In this document: in pieces, positions 1 through 12,100 of the stretch
Numbering within the stretch: the stretch's first letter is position 1
Layout: every line of letters starts with the position of its first letter
Assembly (NCBI GenBank): GCA_037577475.1
Contig: CM075192.1
Coordinates: 12,867,908-12,931,907, forward strand
From: Chaunax sp. Z400
Taxonomy: Eukaryota; Chordata; Actinopteri; Lophiiformes; Chaunacidae
DNA length: 64,000 nt
Reading direction: 5' to 3'
Position numbers and translations under genes: made by a program
Notes under the pieces: model-generated
Databases searched by the model: none
Told to the model about the DNA's origin: nothing
Seen by the model: only the letters and a program-made list of their open reading frames with translations

Positions 1-1426
1 TTTCTATCGTTCATCAAATCACACTGAAAGGGATCCGAACGATATCATTCGCCACTGTCGTCATAGTAACGGTGTGAAATACGTCATCGTCGTTCAAATC
101 AATACACTTACAGGTATTGTTTTAGCTATTGCTTTTTGTGTGGGCAGCAATTTACTATTTAATCTTTATTACAAACCGAGGGCAAGAAAAAGAGATATGG
201 TTCTTAACTTGTCATGCATGGTATAACGAAAAACAATACATTTGCATTATGGGAAATGTAGGATATAATGTTTTTGGAGCTTGACCAATACAAGGGACTA
301 AAAGTCAGAATATTACATTTTTTAATGCAACGATTTTCTTTTTTTGTTTTCTTTTTATTCTCTCTCTTAATGTTATGGAAGAGCCATTCTAAATGTCTGG
401 AGTACTGTTTAAATAACTGCACCATGTCCTTACTTAAAAGTGAAGACTAAGACCAACACTAAGTTGTAATTAAAAACCTTGCAGCTGCATTCTGAACTAC
501 AGTAGCTGCAAAAGAGAGAAGGATTTGTCACAGTATCCTGACACACTCCCTGCTACACAGCAGATGTGGGTTTGATAGGAGTCCTTAATCTGCTGTACAT
601 TAAGTCACTGTCTGTAGCTTACTTAATGCGTGACTGCAGCAACAGCCATGTCGTCAACAGCTCAGCATCTAATGGAGGGACTTATTTACACCATTAGGCA
701 CCGGTTTTGATTTAAAAAACATTACCAATGCCTTACAGAAAACAGCACAAAATAAATTAGCATAACACAAATTCCTTTCTTAGAGAAGAATTAGATAGAA
801 AGTGAACTTAGAGAATGGGCCGACTGGAATGATGATAGGGTTTGAAACATGACAGGGAGAGATGGAAAATTAATGAGATGGATGAGACACTGTGTGACAA
901 AACAAAACTGGCGATGGCACGGAAAAGAGACCAAAAAAGAAGTAAAATGGGGTGAATAGAAAACTGCTCGACTGGATTTCATTTACCCTGATAAAAGCAA
1001 TAGCGGTTGAAATTTTCTGAGACTATTTAAACCATGAAACACGGAGAGGGAGAAAGAGGGCACAAAGGGGGAGGGAGGAGGGAGATAAAGAGACAGGAAG
1101 AGAGGGGGAGAGAGTCATGTCTTTTTAATACTGGGACTGCTCCCTGGCAGTGAGTTAAAGCACACATCTACCAAACATCTGTCAAATGGCGTAATCCATA
1201 CGGTTTAGCATAAGCTCCTGGCAGGACCACTGGACAGGGACTCACAAATACACTGATAAAAACACCCAGCATTGGACAGGAAATGGGAATTTGCATGATC
1301 CTGTTGCCATGTGACTGGATGTTACCTTTATGTTTATACATGTCTCTAGGTATGAGAGCCTTTTTATGCATGCCTAAGTATGTGTGTCTGTGCGCTCTAA
1401 TACAATATGCATGATGCGTTTCTTAC
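1..1426 (-). other. robo3: robo3 intron 6, partial
   Basis: Intronic sequence continuing off the left edge. I looked for an Ig4-like exon on the minus strand and saw none. A purine-only GA/GGA-rich tract lies at about 1041-1113. Otherwise there is nothing recognisable. Confidence 0.7.
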
Positions 1427-1554
1427 CATGGACCTGCAACATGGCTGAGGCCTCCGTCTTGCCCACACTGTTCTCTGATGTGCAGGTATACGTCCCTTCA
1501 TCCTGCTCTTTCACGCGGAACAATCGGAGGCTGTTGCCGTTGTGGATTTCAAAC
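1427..1554 (-). CDS. robo3: robo3 coding exon 6: Ig3, second half
   Basis: 128 bp, phase 2 in and phase 1 out, acceptor TTTACAG and donor GTAAGA. It encodes FEIHNGNSLRLFRVKEQDEG and then TYTC with cysteine 291, ENSVGKTEAS and LQVH, residues 267-309. There is no long Met-initiated reading frame over this exon, so it is only found by following the frame from exon 5. It ends with a single G, which in the family starts the valine of the VPP linker into Ig4. It is the last coding exon I can find; the remaining 1.4 kb to the left is intron. Confidence 0.9.
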
Positions 1555-3241
1555 CTGTAAATGAGAAAAAGGGAGATAATGAAACATCTAAGATCTAGAG
1601 AGAAGCAGAAAAAAACCCCAATAATATACTAATCTACACAAAGCGAAGAAAATCTGCCAAAGACGTCTCTTCTCTTGTCAATCAACCTATTGCAGGGATT
1701 TTTTTTGCCAATCAGGTGATACTATCTTGAAAAGGGTGGGACAATGTGCCTTATCTGCTTTAGATATTGTTAGTGGATCCAGGAATATTCTTATAACGGT
1801 TGAAAATCAATTTTTCACTTCACCTCGGAAAAACAACTTTGTTATCTCTTATGTTTTATGTTTTCCTCTATGCAAGGGATGCAATGAATCAAATGGAAAT
1901 ATAATTCACTTAATTTCATGGAGTCGTACAACAAAGAACTGACGGATAAATGAAATACAAGAAGAAAAATTAAAGACTTTATATAATATAGCCCAGTCTG
2001 TAAAGTGATGAGTGATATAGCTGACATTTATCCACCTAGAGATAAATGAGAAGACTCATACCTTTCTTATGTAGAGCACATATGAAACTACATGCGGGAG
2101 ACTTTAGACTAGCTTAGCATAAAGACTATAAACAGGGTAACAACTAGCTTGCAAAGAAAATAATTGTCTTTTTTCCACTGTTTTTCATATTGGATAAACT
2201 AACACAATATACTGTATTATTATTATTATTTGTTAGCTATTGTTACCATTGGAGTTTCCCGCTTCAAAATGAGCAGATAGGAGAATTTTATGAATCGTCA
2301 AATCTAATTGTAAACAAGATCATGTTTGAATGGTAAATATGAAGCTACTGCAAGCAGCGAGTTAGCTTAGCTTAACATAAAAAGTGGAAATAGGGGAACA
2401 AGTAGCTTTACTAGTAATATTAACACTTGTTTTTTCTGTGCAGATAACAAACAAGATATATAAATTGTGATTATGCTAAGATAAATTAATGAACTGTTAT
2501 TATGTATATATGATGATGCATACGTTAATGATGCTGTAGCATCATATTTACGCTGCTGTACAGATATGATAGTGGTACAGATATTCTCATCTGGGACCAA
2601 CTCTGTACAAGAATGCAAATAAACTGATGTGACAAATTATTGAATTATTCAAAAGAATCTCGCCAAAGTTTTTTTTTACATTTAAAATTACATTATTCTT
2701 TTTGGTATTAAATCTGATGTCAGCACCATATGGGACAAGATACTCAACAGCTGTTGTAGAATGACTGCAGGGACGAAATATGATAAAATCATGTTGCATT
2801 AATAAATCAGATAAATGAAAGATTTCTATAACGTCTAATGTCGGCTCAACCTTTTTTCTTTCTTAACCTACATACATAAAACTGTATCATTCCTGGTTGT
2901 AGAGTTTCATAGAATTAAGTTTTAAAGTAATAAAAGAGTAATAAAATATTGGAAATTGGAAAAAAAGTTTTTTTAATAGGCTAAGCCAAATATACATTAT
3001 ACTAAGTTTAAATGGAAAAACATTTGAATCTGGTCACAGGAGAATTCTTTCAACTAATGATTCATCTTTGCTCTCCTCCATTTATGAATTCATAAGCAAA
3101 CTAACAGACAGACATGAATTAAAGAACAATTACTCCACATATGTTATCTGGGTCACATGAGTTAATAATCCAATACACCGCTTTCTTATTCAGCCTCAGA
3201 ATATCTTCACTAGTCTATTTTTAAATGGCCATCAATCTCAC
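1555..3241 (-). other. robo3: robo3 intron 5
   Basis: 1,687 bp, AT-rich, without coding potential. It carries two pieces of a teleost interspersed repeat recognisable by the TTAGCTTAGCATAAAGACT-type core, at about 2100-2160 and 2355-2410. Confidence 0.75.
2100..2412. repeat. Teleost interspersed repeat, two degenerate core copies
   Basis: The phrase 'agcttagcataaagact..aacaggg' at 2111-2138 recurs as 'gttagcttagcttaacataaa..ataggggaaca' at 2361-2400. It appears again in the intergenic region at about 29809-29860. I know this as a very common fish intron repeat, probably a non-autonomous DNA element, but cannot name the family. Confidence 0.5.
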
Positions 3242-3380
3242 CTCCCGCGGGGGAGCTCCCCTTCCTCTCGGCGCCATCGGATAGTTGGGGCGGGATCTCC
3301 ATGAACCTCACAAAGGAAGTCCACTGTCTCCTCCTCCATGACCACCTGGTTCACCGGTCTCCGTACCAACACAGGACGTT
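3242..3380 (-). CDS. robo3: robo3 coding exon 5: Ig3, first half
   Basis: 139 bp, phase 1 in and phase 2 out, acceptor CTGCAG after CCTTCCCTCTCC and donor GTGAGA. It encodes ERPVLVRRPVNQVV and continues to GELPRG, residues 221-266. The first Ig3 cysteine is 244 and the tryptophan is 256. RRPVNQVV and FLCEVHGDP match ROBO3 better than ROBO1. The terminal AG is completed by the first G of exon 6 to make the arginine of PRGR. Confidence 0.93.
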
Positions 3381-3933
3381 CTGCAGGGAGAGGGAAGGTT
3401 TCAAAAATGTTCAGCTTATGTTCCTTAAAGCGAAGGTTCCCATTCATGCTCAAATAGCATCTTATGGCTGGGACTCCCCTCTTGCAGGTGGCAAATATTG
3501 AAAAAAAACTTATCAACCTGAGGTTAACTTTTTGATAAAATGCATTGCTTTTCTGATTAATTAAACAACACACGAAGATTGTGCATTAGTGCCACAACTA
3601 AGATGTGTCCTTTTGATGGTTTATACTAAACTAAACAACGGCGGCGCTGTTCCAGTTTGTGATTTTAAGATAACATGCCGACGTTTCACAAGCAAAAGAG
3701 GTGTGATGTATAACAAGGCAGCGTCGGCGTATTAATTATAATATAATTATTATAATAATTATAATAATACAACTAAAAATAATGATTTGGTTTTGAACTT
3801 TAATAATTTTTGGCGTACACCCTCTTCTTCCTCCCCAATTTGCTGAGGCCCCCTGGTGCACCCTGGCGGCCCCCTCTCTGAAAAACTGAAAAACCTTGAA
3901 GGACTTACTTACTTCATAAAATCTGGAACTCAC
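3381..3933 (-). other. robo3: robo3 intron 4
   Basis: 553 bp between the two halves' neighbouring Ig modules. It includes an ATAATAATT-rich low-complexity patch at about 3730-3790. No other feature seen. Confidence 0.8.
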
Positions 3934-4054
3934 CGTAAACCACCAGCTCTGCAGGATCGCTGTCCCTCTCTCCAACCATATTTGTCCCCACACAAACATA
4001 CATGCCAGCATCGTTCTTCCTCGCGTGAGAGATCATCAGTTTGCCCCCACGCAT
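3934..4054 (-). CDS. robo3: robo3 coding exon 4: Ig2, second half
   Basis: 121 bp, phase 0 in and phase 1 out, acceptor TTTTTCAG and donor GTGAGT. It opens with MRGGKLMIS and runs to AELVVY, residues 181-220. It supplies the second Ig2 cysteine (201, in MYVCVGTN) and the conserved TNMVGERDSDPAEL segment, which is closest to ROBO2 wording. The first codon is ATG, but it is internal: exon 3 joins in frame as ERIT-MRGG, so this is not a translation start. The last base is the G of a glutamate codon completed by exon 5. Confidence 0.93.
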
Positions 4055-5144
4055 CTGAAAAACATCGAAGGGATTAGTCTTCAGGGTGCCCTGAATGAAG
4101 ATACCAGATATATACAAATCAATGTTATCACCGCAGTCTGTAATGACTGCACTGTTATACATCAGTTATATTTCATAATGAAAACACTGTATCATTTTGG
4201 CCCACTCTATAGTGACGGAATGTAACAAACATAATGTGCACATAACTCAACTTTATGACTAGTTTATGCTACTTTATATTTTTATATTTTACAGTTAGTT
4301 AAGCTGCTTTGTTACAAGCAAAACATATGATTAAAATGTTGCTAAATGCTTCAGTAATAATATCACAATAATAAATAAGTGATACTAACACAAGGCAATC
4401 CTCTAAACTTTAAACACTTCAAGCTACTTTTGCGATTATTCTTTCATAATTCTTTTTACTAAAGTTTTTGTGTCGAGTATTTTAATAGTGTGGTATTCAA
4501 ATAAAAGATATGAATACTTTCTCCACCACTGCTTCTATTACTGATGTGAACCATGTCCTTCAACATTTAGGTAAAGAAAAAAAAATGCCCTTCAAAAACC
4601 ATCAACCAGCTGTTGATTTTACACATGAGAGGAGAGGATAAATGTGAAATTCTGAGGCACTTTCCAGGCCGTAGAAAACAAAGGTGTCAGCAGTGAATTA
4701 TGGTCTATTGAAACTATTGTCATCTTAAATGGGTATCTCTGCCATTCTCCTGGACTTCTGGATGTTGGTAATAAATGGCTGGCTTATAAAAAAAAAAGTT
4801 CTGAACAAAGGAAAATACAAAATCTGAAACCTCAATATTGTTGTTTTAAAATACATTTTTTGTTAAATGTCATTTTGGACATATATCCAAACGCCTGGAC
4901 ACTGCAGCTTACATTAAGATGAGCAAATATTGCATTTGTTGGGGACTATCTGCAGTCATACAATTCATGGCATTCATTCTATAAATTCAGTTACCCTAAA
5001 TTGAGAGTGGAGACTTGACTGCACGTCATGGAGGGGCCTGCAGAGTTTAAGAGGTTTTAGGATAGATGTGTTTGTATCCTATTAAATTTGAAACGGGGGA
5101 GCTTGACTTGCACCTCCCATTCTCACTGTTTAAGCTGAACTCAC
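4055..5144 (-). other. robo3: robo3 intron 3 (inside Ig2)
   Basis: 1,090 bp, AT-rich. It interrupts Ig2 in phase 0. No repeat or RNA gene recognised. Confidence 0.75.
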
Positions 5145-5302
5145 AGTGATGCGTTCATCCTTGGTGCTGACTCGGATGTTGTTGCGTTTCCAGGACACGG
5201 TGGGCTCAGGGTGACCACGTGGAGGCACGCACTCTAACACAGCAGGCTCGCCAGCGGCCACCACCACATCACTCGGGGCCTGCCGGAAATCATCCCTCAG
5301 TA
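5145..5302 (-). CDS. robo3: robo3 coding exon 3: Ig2, first half
   Basis: 158 bp, phase 1 in and phase 0 out. The acceptor is CTCTCTAG after a pyrimidine-rich stretch and the donor is GTGAGT. The split isoleucine codon (A from exon 2, TA here) gives VAILRDDFRQ, the family linker between Ig1 and Ig2. The exon covers residues 128-180 and carries the first Ig2 cysteine (152) and the core tryptophan (165). LECVPPRGHPEP matches ROBO3, where ROBO1 and ROBO2 have ECQPPRGHPEP. The exon ends at DERIT, just before the conserved RGGKLM strand supplied by the next exon. Ig1 and Ig2 together form the part of the receptor that meets Slit and heparan sulphate. Confidence 0.93.
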
Positions 5303-6451
5303 CTAGAGAGGAAAATACAAAGAAATCCAATTAGCCTCAGAAGCTCCGTCTGTCTGGGGCATTTTAAACAGCGGCTGGAAATCCAACCCACAGACCGGGG
5401 AGCAGCAGCACAGACACATGACTGCTATAATAAAAAGGAACACCAATTTGTCTGGGATGTCATTTACACTTGTGTTCTTCAGAGCACCGTCTTCTGGCTG
5501 CAGGTTGGATGAAAACAAGCTTATTGAGAGAATGGCGATTATTGCGTTTGCATGAGCATGACTGCTCCAATCCCCTGCAATGTCCTTGTTAGACTGTGTT
5601 GTCTCTGTTAATGCTTTCCTAGGACTGTGCCCTACCCTCCTGTCAGGGCAGATGAATAATGCACATCTTTCAGTCCAACATGGAGTAAACAAATAACATC
5701 ACATTCATAATTTAGCCCGTGTGTGAGGCAGAAAAAATGTCCTCTGCATTAATGAAAGGCTTGTGTTTCTGATCCAAATGCTGCCGTGCAAATCTTTGAC
5801 ACTCTCAACTCAAAATGAGCACTGAATGAGAAAAGCCTGTCCTCGTGTCACCCCTGAAGTTTGTACTCCACCATTCAGTGGATGATGACAGGATGAGATG
5901 ACTTCTGACACGGCACCCTTTGATGCTGTATCTTCTAATCTTCTGCTGTGATTGACAGATGAAAGACTTATTGTGAACTGTGAACTGGAGCCTTCTCGTG
6001 AGTCCTATACTACACCATGGAAACTAATACTCAGATGCTGACAGGCTCACATTTTCTATCATACCGTACACACACACAAATGGCAACGCTTGTACTCCAA
6101 CACTTATGTTTTAGCACATCCAGTAGCCACACCTGTTATAATCACAGATATAAAAGATGAGAGATAATCTGCTTCTCTGTCAATCTGTAATCAATGGTAA
6201 CAGATTCAACATCAACCACATACTGTAGGTTCTCAATGACCCATTGAATCGCTAAACTGCACCCCCCAAAAAAAGCAATATCCAATCATAGCTTAGCTAC
6301 AGTACTGTCATAACGCAGCAGACCGGTCAAATCAAGAGTCTTTTTTTTAGCCTTTTCTAAATTAAACATACAACTAAAAGAAAAGCAATGTTCCAAGGCA
6401 AACCGCAAATGTTCGCATGAAAACAAGTTTACAAGTTTTTAGCTGGAAAAC

Positions 6452-6484
6452 AATGCCCTGGCCTTCAATGCCCTGGCCTTCAAT
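6452..6484. repeat. Short tandem duplication (two 16-bp units)
   Basis: The unit 'ccctggccttcaatg' with its leading base is repeated head to tail within AT-rich intron, followed by 'cagcatc'. It is a simple local duplication. Confidence 0.8.
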
Positions 6485-7943
6485 GCAGCATCAATATTCA
6501 TTTGGGCTAAAATAGCATCTCATCTGAAATGATTTCATAACTGCTTTTTAAAGATGCAGTCATTCCTCACAGTTTGACAGCAGTATTAGTCTTGAGTAAA
6601 CGATGATGAATATTCCAAAACCATGGCAAGTTGAAGTGCCTCAGGTCTCAAGTGGACCTCAGCAAATCATCCATTTCTTTAACTTACTCTGTGATATGAA
6701 TTAATCAATCAAATATGCCTTCTTGAAAGGAACTTTATTGAAATGAAGTGGAAGTTTACTCTCTTTACCAACTGGAGAATGGGATTCCATTTTTAATACG
6801 ATGGCATTTAAGCATTGAAAATGAGGACTTCTTCAGAACTTCTGACCTTTTTGACATGATTACATTTCTCTTTGAGCTGCAGTGTTATTTTAAGCATTAT
6901 TAAATGTCAAACACTGTCATACATCTCATAGCAAATATTATATGGACCTTGTAGGCATGTATATCTATATTCAAGGGATTTAAACAGTGGATGGACATAG
7001 TCAAAGAACATCTATATAATGGAAAAGATGACCTTTAGTTTGAGGTCCAGGGGACTTATCTTTCCCAGAAAATGGAGGAAATGGACTGCTTTTCTTCAAG
7101 GAGTAGAGGACATACCTGCATAGGACTTAAAGCATATAATACCACAAATCTATATCTCTGATGCGCCCCCATCATTTTCGTTTGTTGTTTTGTTTGTTTG
7201 TATGTTAAAACTACTAAATAAAAAGTAAAAAATATAAATATTAAAAAAACATACCTCTATGTGCAAATCTGCTTTGATAGTTTGTGTCGCATAAAGATAA
7301 TGACCCAATTTCTATTCCTTAGTAACTTGAAATGATTTTCTTAGAACACCACAAAGGTGAGCACTGTATATTTCTCAAGTGACCCAATTAGAATATATTA
7401 TCATCATTTTACATATGAGTTACTGTGTGCCCCATCAGCATTGATTACAGCAGTAATCCTCCTCCTCTGACTGACACCCTCTGAATGTGATCCTGTGGGA
7501 TGTCGACCCACTCTTCAGTCAGAGCTGCCTGGAGTTGCTGCTGAGTCTCTGGAGGATGTTCATGTTGTCGCACTCACTCCACCAACCCCACAGTTATTCA
7601 GTGGTTGTCGTTGTTTTTTTACATTTACAGGACAACAGTTTGGTTTAAAACAGAAAACATATGTATAAAACAAATAAATATAAACAGACAAAGAGATGAT
7701 GGCGACCGCATGCTCGAAAACAGATTTTTATTAAAGTGGGGTTATCACACAAAGCGACCCTGGACTGTTTTTGTTCTTGATCTATCCATGCATGGTGTTT
7801 TCAGGCCCCCAAAATGTTGTTGTCGCATGAACGAAAGGTCAAACTGTAACCGTGTAATACAAAAAAATCATCGTGGAAATGGCCCATTAGGTTGGGGCTC
7901 ATCTCTGGCCAGTCGAGAACTGTGACATTCTCCTCTAGAGACA

Positions 7944-7945
<2 letters not shown>

Positions 7946-8017
<72 letters not shown>
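7946..8017. repeat. (CA)36 microsatellite
   Basis: An uninterrupted 72-bp CA run inside the Tc1-like relic. It creates artificial Thr-His or Cys-Val reading frames on both strands. Confidence 0.98.
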
Positions 8018-8018
<1 letters not shown>

Positions 8019-8411
8019 AGCCTGGCAATGTTGCCCTGTCAGCACAGCACCAGCTCAAGGTCGTCAGGCTTGAAGTCCATCATTACTCAGATGACTTCAT
8101 ATTATGTTGGCATGTACAGGTACAGGCCTATTATGGGTGTCAGTGGTCTCTGCTGCTGTAGTGGTGGCCAGTCAGAACCTGTTTCTGAGGTGCAGCGGGC
8201 GGATATGTCGATCAGATTCTGGGTCGTTACACGTGGTCAACCAAGACACAGGAGGTCTGTAATTGCTCCTTTGGCCACACAACACTGGAGTAGACACACT
8301 CTTGTGGAACAGAGCATCAAACATGCCAATGACATGATCCTGGTCGTGTTGCCCCAGCCGTGGCATTCTTGCAAATGTAATTTTCTCCACAATATTCGTG
8401 CCTTTTTATAG

Positions 8412-8690
8412 GAGTTAGTTAGTTAGTTAGTTGGGTTTAGGTAGATAAAGGTGGCTCTTTCTCTAAAAAATGATGTTGTCAGACTCAAGTGCTTTTAATG
8501 TTTAAGTGTTTATATTAATTACTTGTTGCTGTCATTAGATCCGTTTATATTTGTCTTTTAATATCTAATATTGATTCCTTTTTTTAATGTGCTGTTCTCC
8601 TTTTATTTCTGTACCTGTCAAGCATCTTTGAGTATTTTGAAAAGCGCTCTACAAATAAAATGTATTATTATTATTATTACTCACATCAGT
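8412..8690 (+). mobile_element. LINE/SINE 3' tail nested in the Tc1-like relic
   Basis: An (AGTT)n run at 8413-8432 is followed by T-rich sequence. It ends in 'aaaagcgctctacaaataaa' and an (ATT)n tail at 8662-8680, the usual 3' end of teleost L2-type non-LTR elements and their SINEs. Comparison with the second Tc1-like copy at 41.5-42.2 kb shows this block interrupting the transposon right arm, so it inserted later. 5'-truncated and non-coding. Confidence 0.6.
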
Positions 8691-11639
8691 CAAGTGCAAT
8701 CAAACCTTGTTGAGAATGATCAGAAAACGCCACATATAGATGTACAACCAATTTTAAAATATTTAAATTCTCAAATTGGGCCACAAAATATGTGGTGCAT
8801 TTTGAAATCCCTGGAGCGTACATGGAAGAGTGAAGCACCAGAACGGAAATTGTACAGTTAAGGAGCCTTTGCAGGAGCTATAGCAAAGACATGGGTGGGC
8901 TTCATGACCAGTAAAGGCACTAACGGTCCTCCCAGGGTCTGTTCACCGAACAACCACAACGCTGTTCACTCGGCTGCCTCTTTCAAATGCTTTGCCGAGC
9001 CGGAGGGCTAATTTTACACCTCCATCTGTGAGGCCTGGTAAGATGGTTGCACAGAGACCTTTGTTTCACTGCCATGATGACTAAACTGAAAAAGTTATGG
9101 GCAGAGAGCTGATCCCGAAACTGCACACACACATCCACAGATATAAATGCATGCAGACACAAACACATGCACACACACGCACCTTTAACATTTAAAATCC
9201 CAGGGGCAGAGACTACCAGAAAAGTGGGACATTTGAAGGTTTAAACACATACCAGAGAGCAGAATATATTCCTGACATCACTACAGCCAAACACAGGGCA
9301 ACAACAGCTCCACAAGTTTCTTTGAAGCTGTGTTTTGTGATCCTCCCTTGCACCGACTTTAAATCTTGCTATGCCCGACGGAGTTTCTCACGGATGTTTT
9401 TATGTGATGATAATCCCACCATAGACTCGACGAACCAAACTCCTGAGGGACTGTTGTCCCTAATTTAACTTCTCAGACATAATACAACTAAGTCTTCCAA
9501 ATAATCTCCTATCGCCTCTGTGGGTCCACGCTGGGCTGAGTGTGAGCATAGTTACCTCAGGGCACCTGAGGTTTGACCCTGCCTCTGCAGATACAAGTCC
9601 TCATATTCCCCAAAGGCTCTTTATGAGCTTAAATAACGGCAAAGCATGGCTAAATGACTTTCATCATTATTTTCTGTGGGTCCTATTCCGAGAGAGGCCA
9701 TCCATTTTCATAACTTTAATATTTCAGGGATATACAGATTAGGAGATTTAATCTCCCAGAGAATATTCATCACTTGATTTTTAAGTGACATTTATCTCTA
9801 TGATATTAGTGCAGAGGGGGCTCTAGGACTGCAGAAAGGCCATCTGTTAGTGTTTGGGAAAAATGAACAGAAGGAGGGAGGGAGATTAATCACAAGAAAA
9901 TAGTATGTCTGGCATTCACACTGCATGCATGTACAGCTGATTAATGTGCATTGTTGACAGAGCCTTTTTTTAATTGCGACTTCATCTAAAATCACGCAGG
10001 GCTAATTATTTTACAGTTCATGGACAATTTGCATATGAAGGACCTTGAGAGAAATGGGTGAGTTTGACAGATGAACAGGGAAAAAAAGGCTTTTGTTCTA
10101 AAAAGAAGGTGACAGTGACTGTGGGGAAGCAGACAGCATCGGCTGCAGAGACGTGTGAGTGATTACCCGGCTTGTTGTTTTCGTGGCTGATAGGTATAGG
10201 AAGGTGGACAGAGAGGTTAAAGGACAACCAGTGTGTGATTTTTTTGAGAGCCTGAGATGACCCACTGCTTGGCTTCTACTGTTCATTTATTTGATAGAGC
10301 AGTAAACCCGTTAGGGAGGTGGTCTAATCCCATTGCCATGATACTGCCCTGTCATAGTTAATGGAGGCTTTGCCTACAAAGAAGAGAGATTGCTTTAATC
10401 CATCCATTGTGTGATTGTGGTGATGGGGAATGAGAAAAGACTCTGGGGTAAATAGCCTTTTTGAAAAACTCATGATTATAAATGGCTCCACTTACAATTA
10501 CATTTACAAGCAACACATCTTACACTATCAGTGAGACTTTTCAGTGCTCATAAGCTATACCAATGGTGATCTGCACAATTTCAAAGTCAAACTCAAGCTG
10601 GCAATTATTGCATCCTAGTACAGATCAATTCTAAGCTATGAATATAAACCAGATTTGCTAAATCATCCGCAATGATACAGCATTCTATCCAGTTACAACA
10701 CAATGTAGGACACATGAAGCCAAGAAACAGGCTTCGACCAGAAGTTTGATTCCTTCATAATCTCTCATTAGGAGTAAGAGGAACATCTGGCTCTAAAGCC
10801 TTTTAAACAACTTCCATTTTTTATTTGTCCTACTTTATTCTAATCCTGCAACACGCCAGTGTCCTCACTTAGACAGGCGTACACGCACATTCATGATTCT
10901 GAAATATAAACACGTCTACTATTTCCCCCCCTTTTAGCTTTATGTTAGAGATCTTTGGAAGACTGAAGGAATGGATTTCAGTCTACTCCCACAGTGTCAT
11001 TATTCGGGTTTTCGTTCAGCCAGCCGAGTCAACTGGTCACTGGCATTGTACAGTAAAAAGGGAAAGAAAAAAAAGAGAGAAAAATGATGGCTGCTGGCAT
11101 TTACGAGTAAAGCAGGCCTCTACTACGAGGGAAGTAGAGCAGCATTACAAACAAAACATAATTTGTGGACCTCAGGTATGTGCAAAATTCATTTCAGCAT
11201 AAAAAACATCACCTCATCTACAACTGTGCAGCAAATAGGGACTGACTGAACAAAACAAAGAAATACATCTTATTCTTGAATCCTTTTTATGTTTTCACAC
11301 AAACCTCCATGACTCAGGTGACGTTAGCATTTGTCCAAGCTAGTATTATCCTCTATTGACAAAGATGCAAATAGATATGCACATTTTATTCTTGTACATG
11401 ACACCTTCAGTGAATTGTGAATTATGGTTGAGACTTCCCATCATCTCTCTCACTTAACTGGTATCTGCAAAAAGCAGCAGTATGCTAAAAGGTGTATTTC
11501 CTTTTCTTAGACGTTTTAGGGGAAATACACGATGTGGGAACACAAACAAAATTCAAACATTGAATGGATTGAATTCATCATATCTCTACTGATCTCAGAT
11601 GCAACAACAATCACGTTGAACTAAATCTGAGTCTGAAGG

Positions 11640-12100
11640 CAAAGCTCTTGATTTACCAGTCAATCTATGTTCCAACCCTAACTTATGGTCATGACCTCGG
11701 GGTAGTGACCAAAAGAATAAGATCGCGGATACAAGTGGTGGAAATGAGTTTCCTTTGTAGGGTGGCTGGGCTCAGCCTTAGACATAGGGTGAGGGGCTCA
11801 GACATCCAGAGGGTGCTAAGAGTAGAGCCCATGTAACTTTGCATCAAAAGGAGTCAGTTGAGGTTGTTCGGGCATCTAAATAGGATGCCGCCAGGGCAAC
11901 TCCCTTTGAAGTGGGAGGAGACCCCGGGGTACCTGCAGAACTCGCTGGAAGGATTACGTATCTCATCTGGCCTGACGAGACCTTGGGAGGAACTTTTAAG
12001 GAACTGGACAATGTTGCCAGCGAGAGGAACATTTGGAATACCCTTCTTCGGCAGTTGCCACCGCGACCCGACCCCGGATAAGCGTGAGAAGATCTTTGAG
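11640..12100 (+). mobile_element. Non-LTR retrotransposon fragment, C-terminal end of reverse transcriptase ORF
   Basis: MIYQSIYVPTLTYGHDLGVV begins at 11648. The same frame continues with RIRSRIQVVEMSFLCRVAGL, then a frame change leads to RLFGHLNRMPPGQLPL and WEELLRNW. It closes with the CHRDPTP remnant of the LLRLLPPRPDP end. This is the tail of a very common fish LINE polyprotein, downstream of the reverse transcriptase core. A stop at 11836 and the frameshift around 11840-11860 show it is a dead, 5'-truncated copy. Exact clade not determined. Confidence 0.8.

Larger units (their letters stand above)
7370..8810 (-). mobile_element. Tc1-like DNA transposon relic, copy 1
   Basis: Read on the minus strand, 8390-8172 gives MPRLGQHDQDHVIGMFDALF and later DRHIRPLHLRNRF. 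This is the N-terminal helix-turn-helix region of a Tc1-type transposase, which moves DNA by cut-and-paste. The C-terminal catalytic part follows at about 7920-7420: LDWPEMSPN matches the DWP-SPDLNPIE block around the last acidic residue, with the aspartate of SPD already changed. Then come ALTEEWVDIPQ-like and RRRITAVINA-like segments in shifted frames. Frameshifts, stops, and a CA microsatellite between the two parts make it dead. Candidate end repeats contain GACCCAATT (left) and AAATTGGGCC (right, about 8776). Confidence 0.75.

Noticed and set aside
1..1426. Search for a robo3 Ig4 exon
   Set aside because: No minus-strand segment with an Ig4-like cysteine-tryptophan pattern or suitable splice sites was seen.
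4015..4054. ATG at the start of exon 4 as a separate translation start
   Set aside because: Exon 3 joins it in frame and the encoded MRGGKLM matches the family strand, so it is internal.
5303..5692. 129-codon minus-strand frame overlapping the upstream side of robo3 exon 3
   Set aside because: It is intron 2 sequence; the exon acceptor TAG at 5303-5305 fits the frame and phase far better.
7801..8161. Cys-Val and Thr-His frames around 8 kb
   Set aside because: Produced by the CA microsatellite within the Tc1-like relic.
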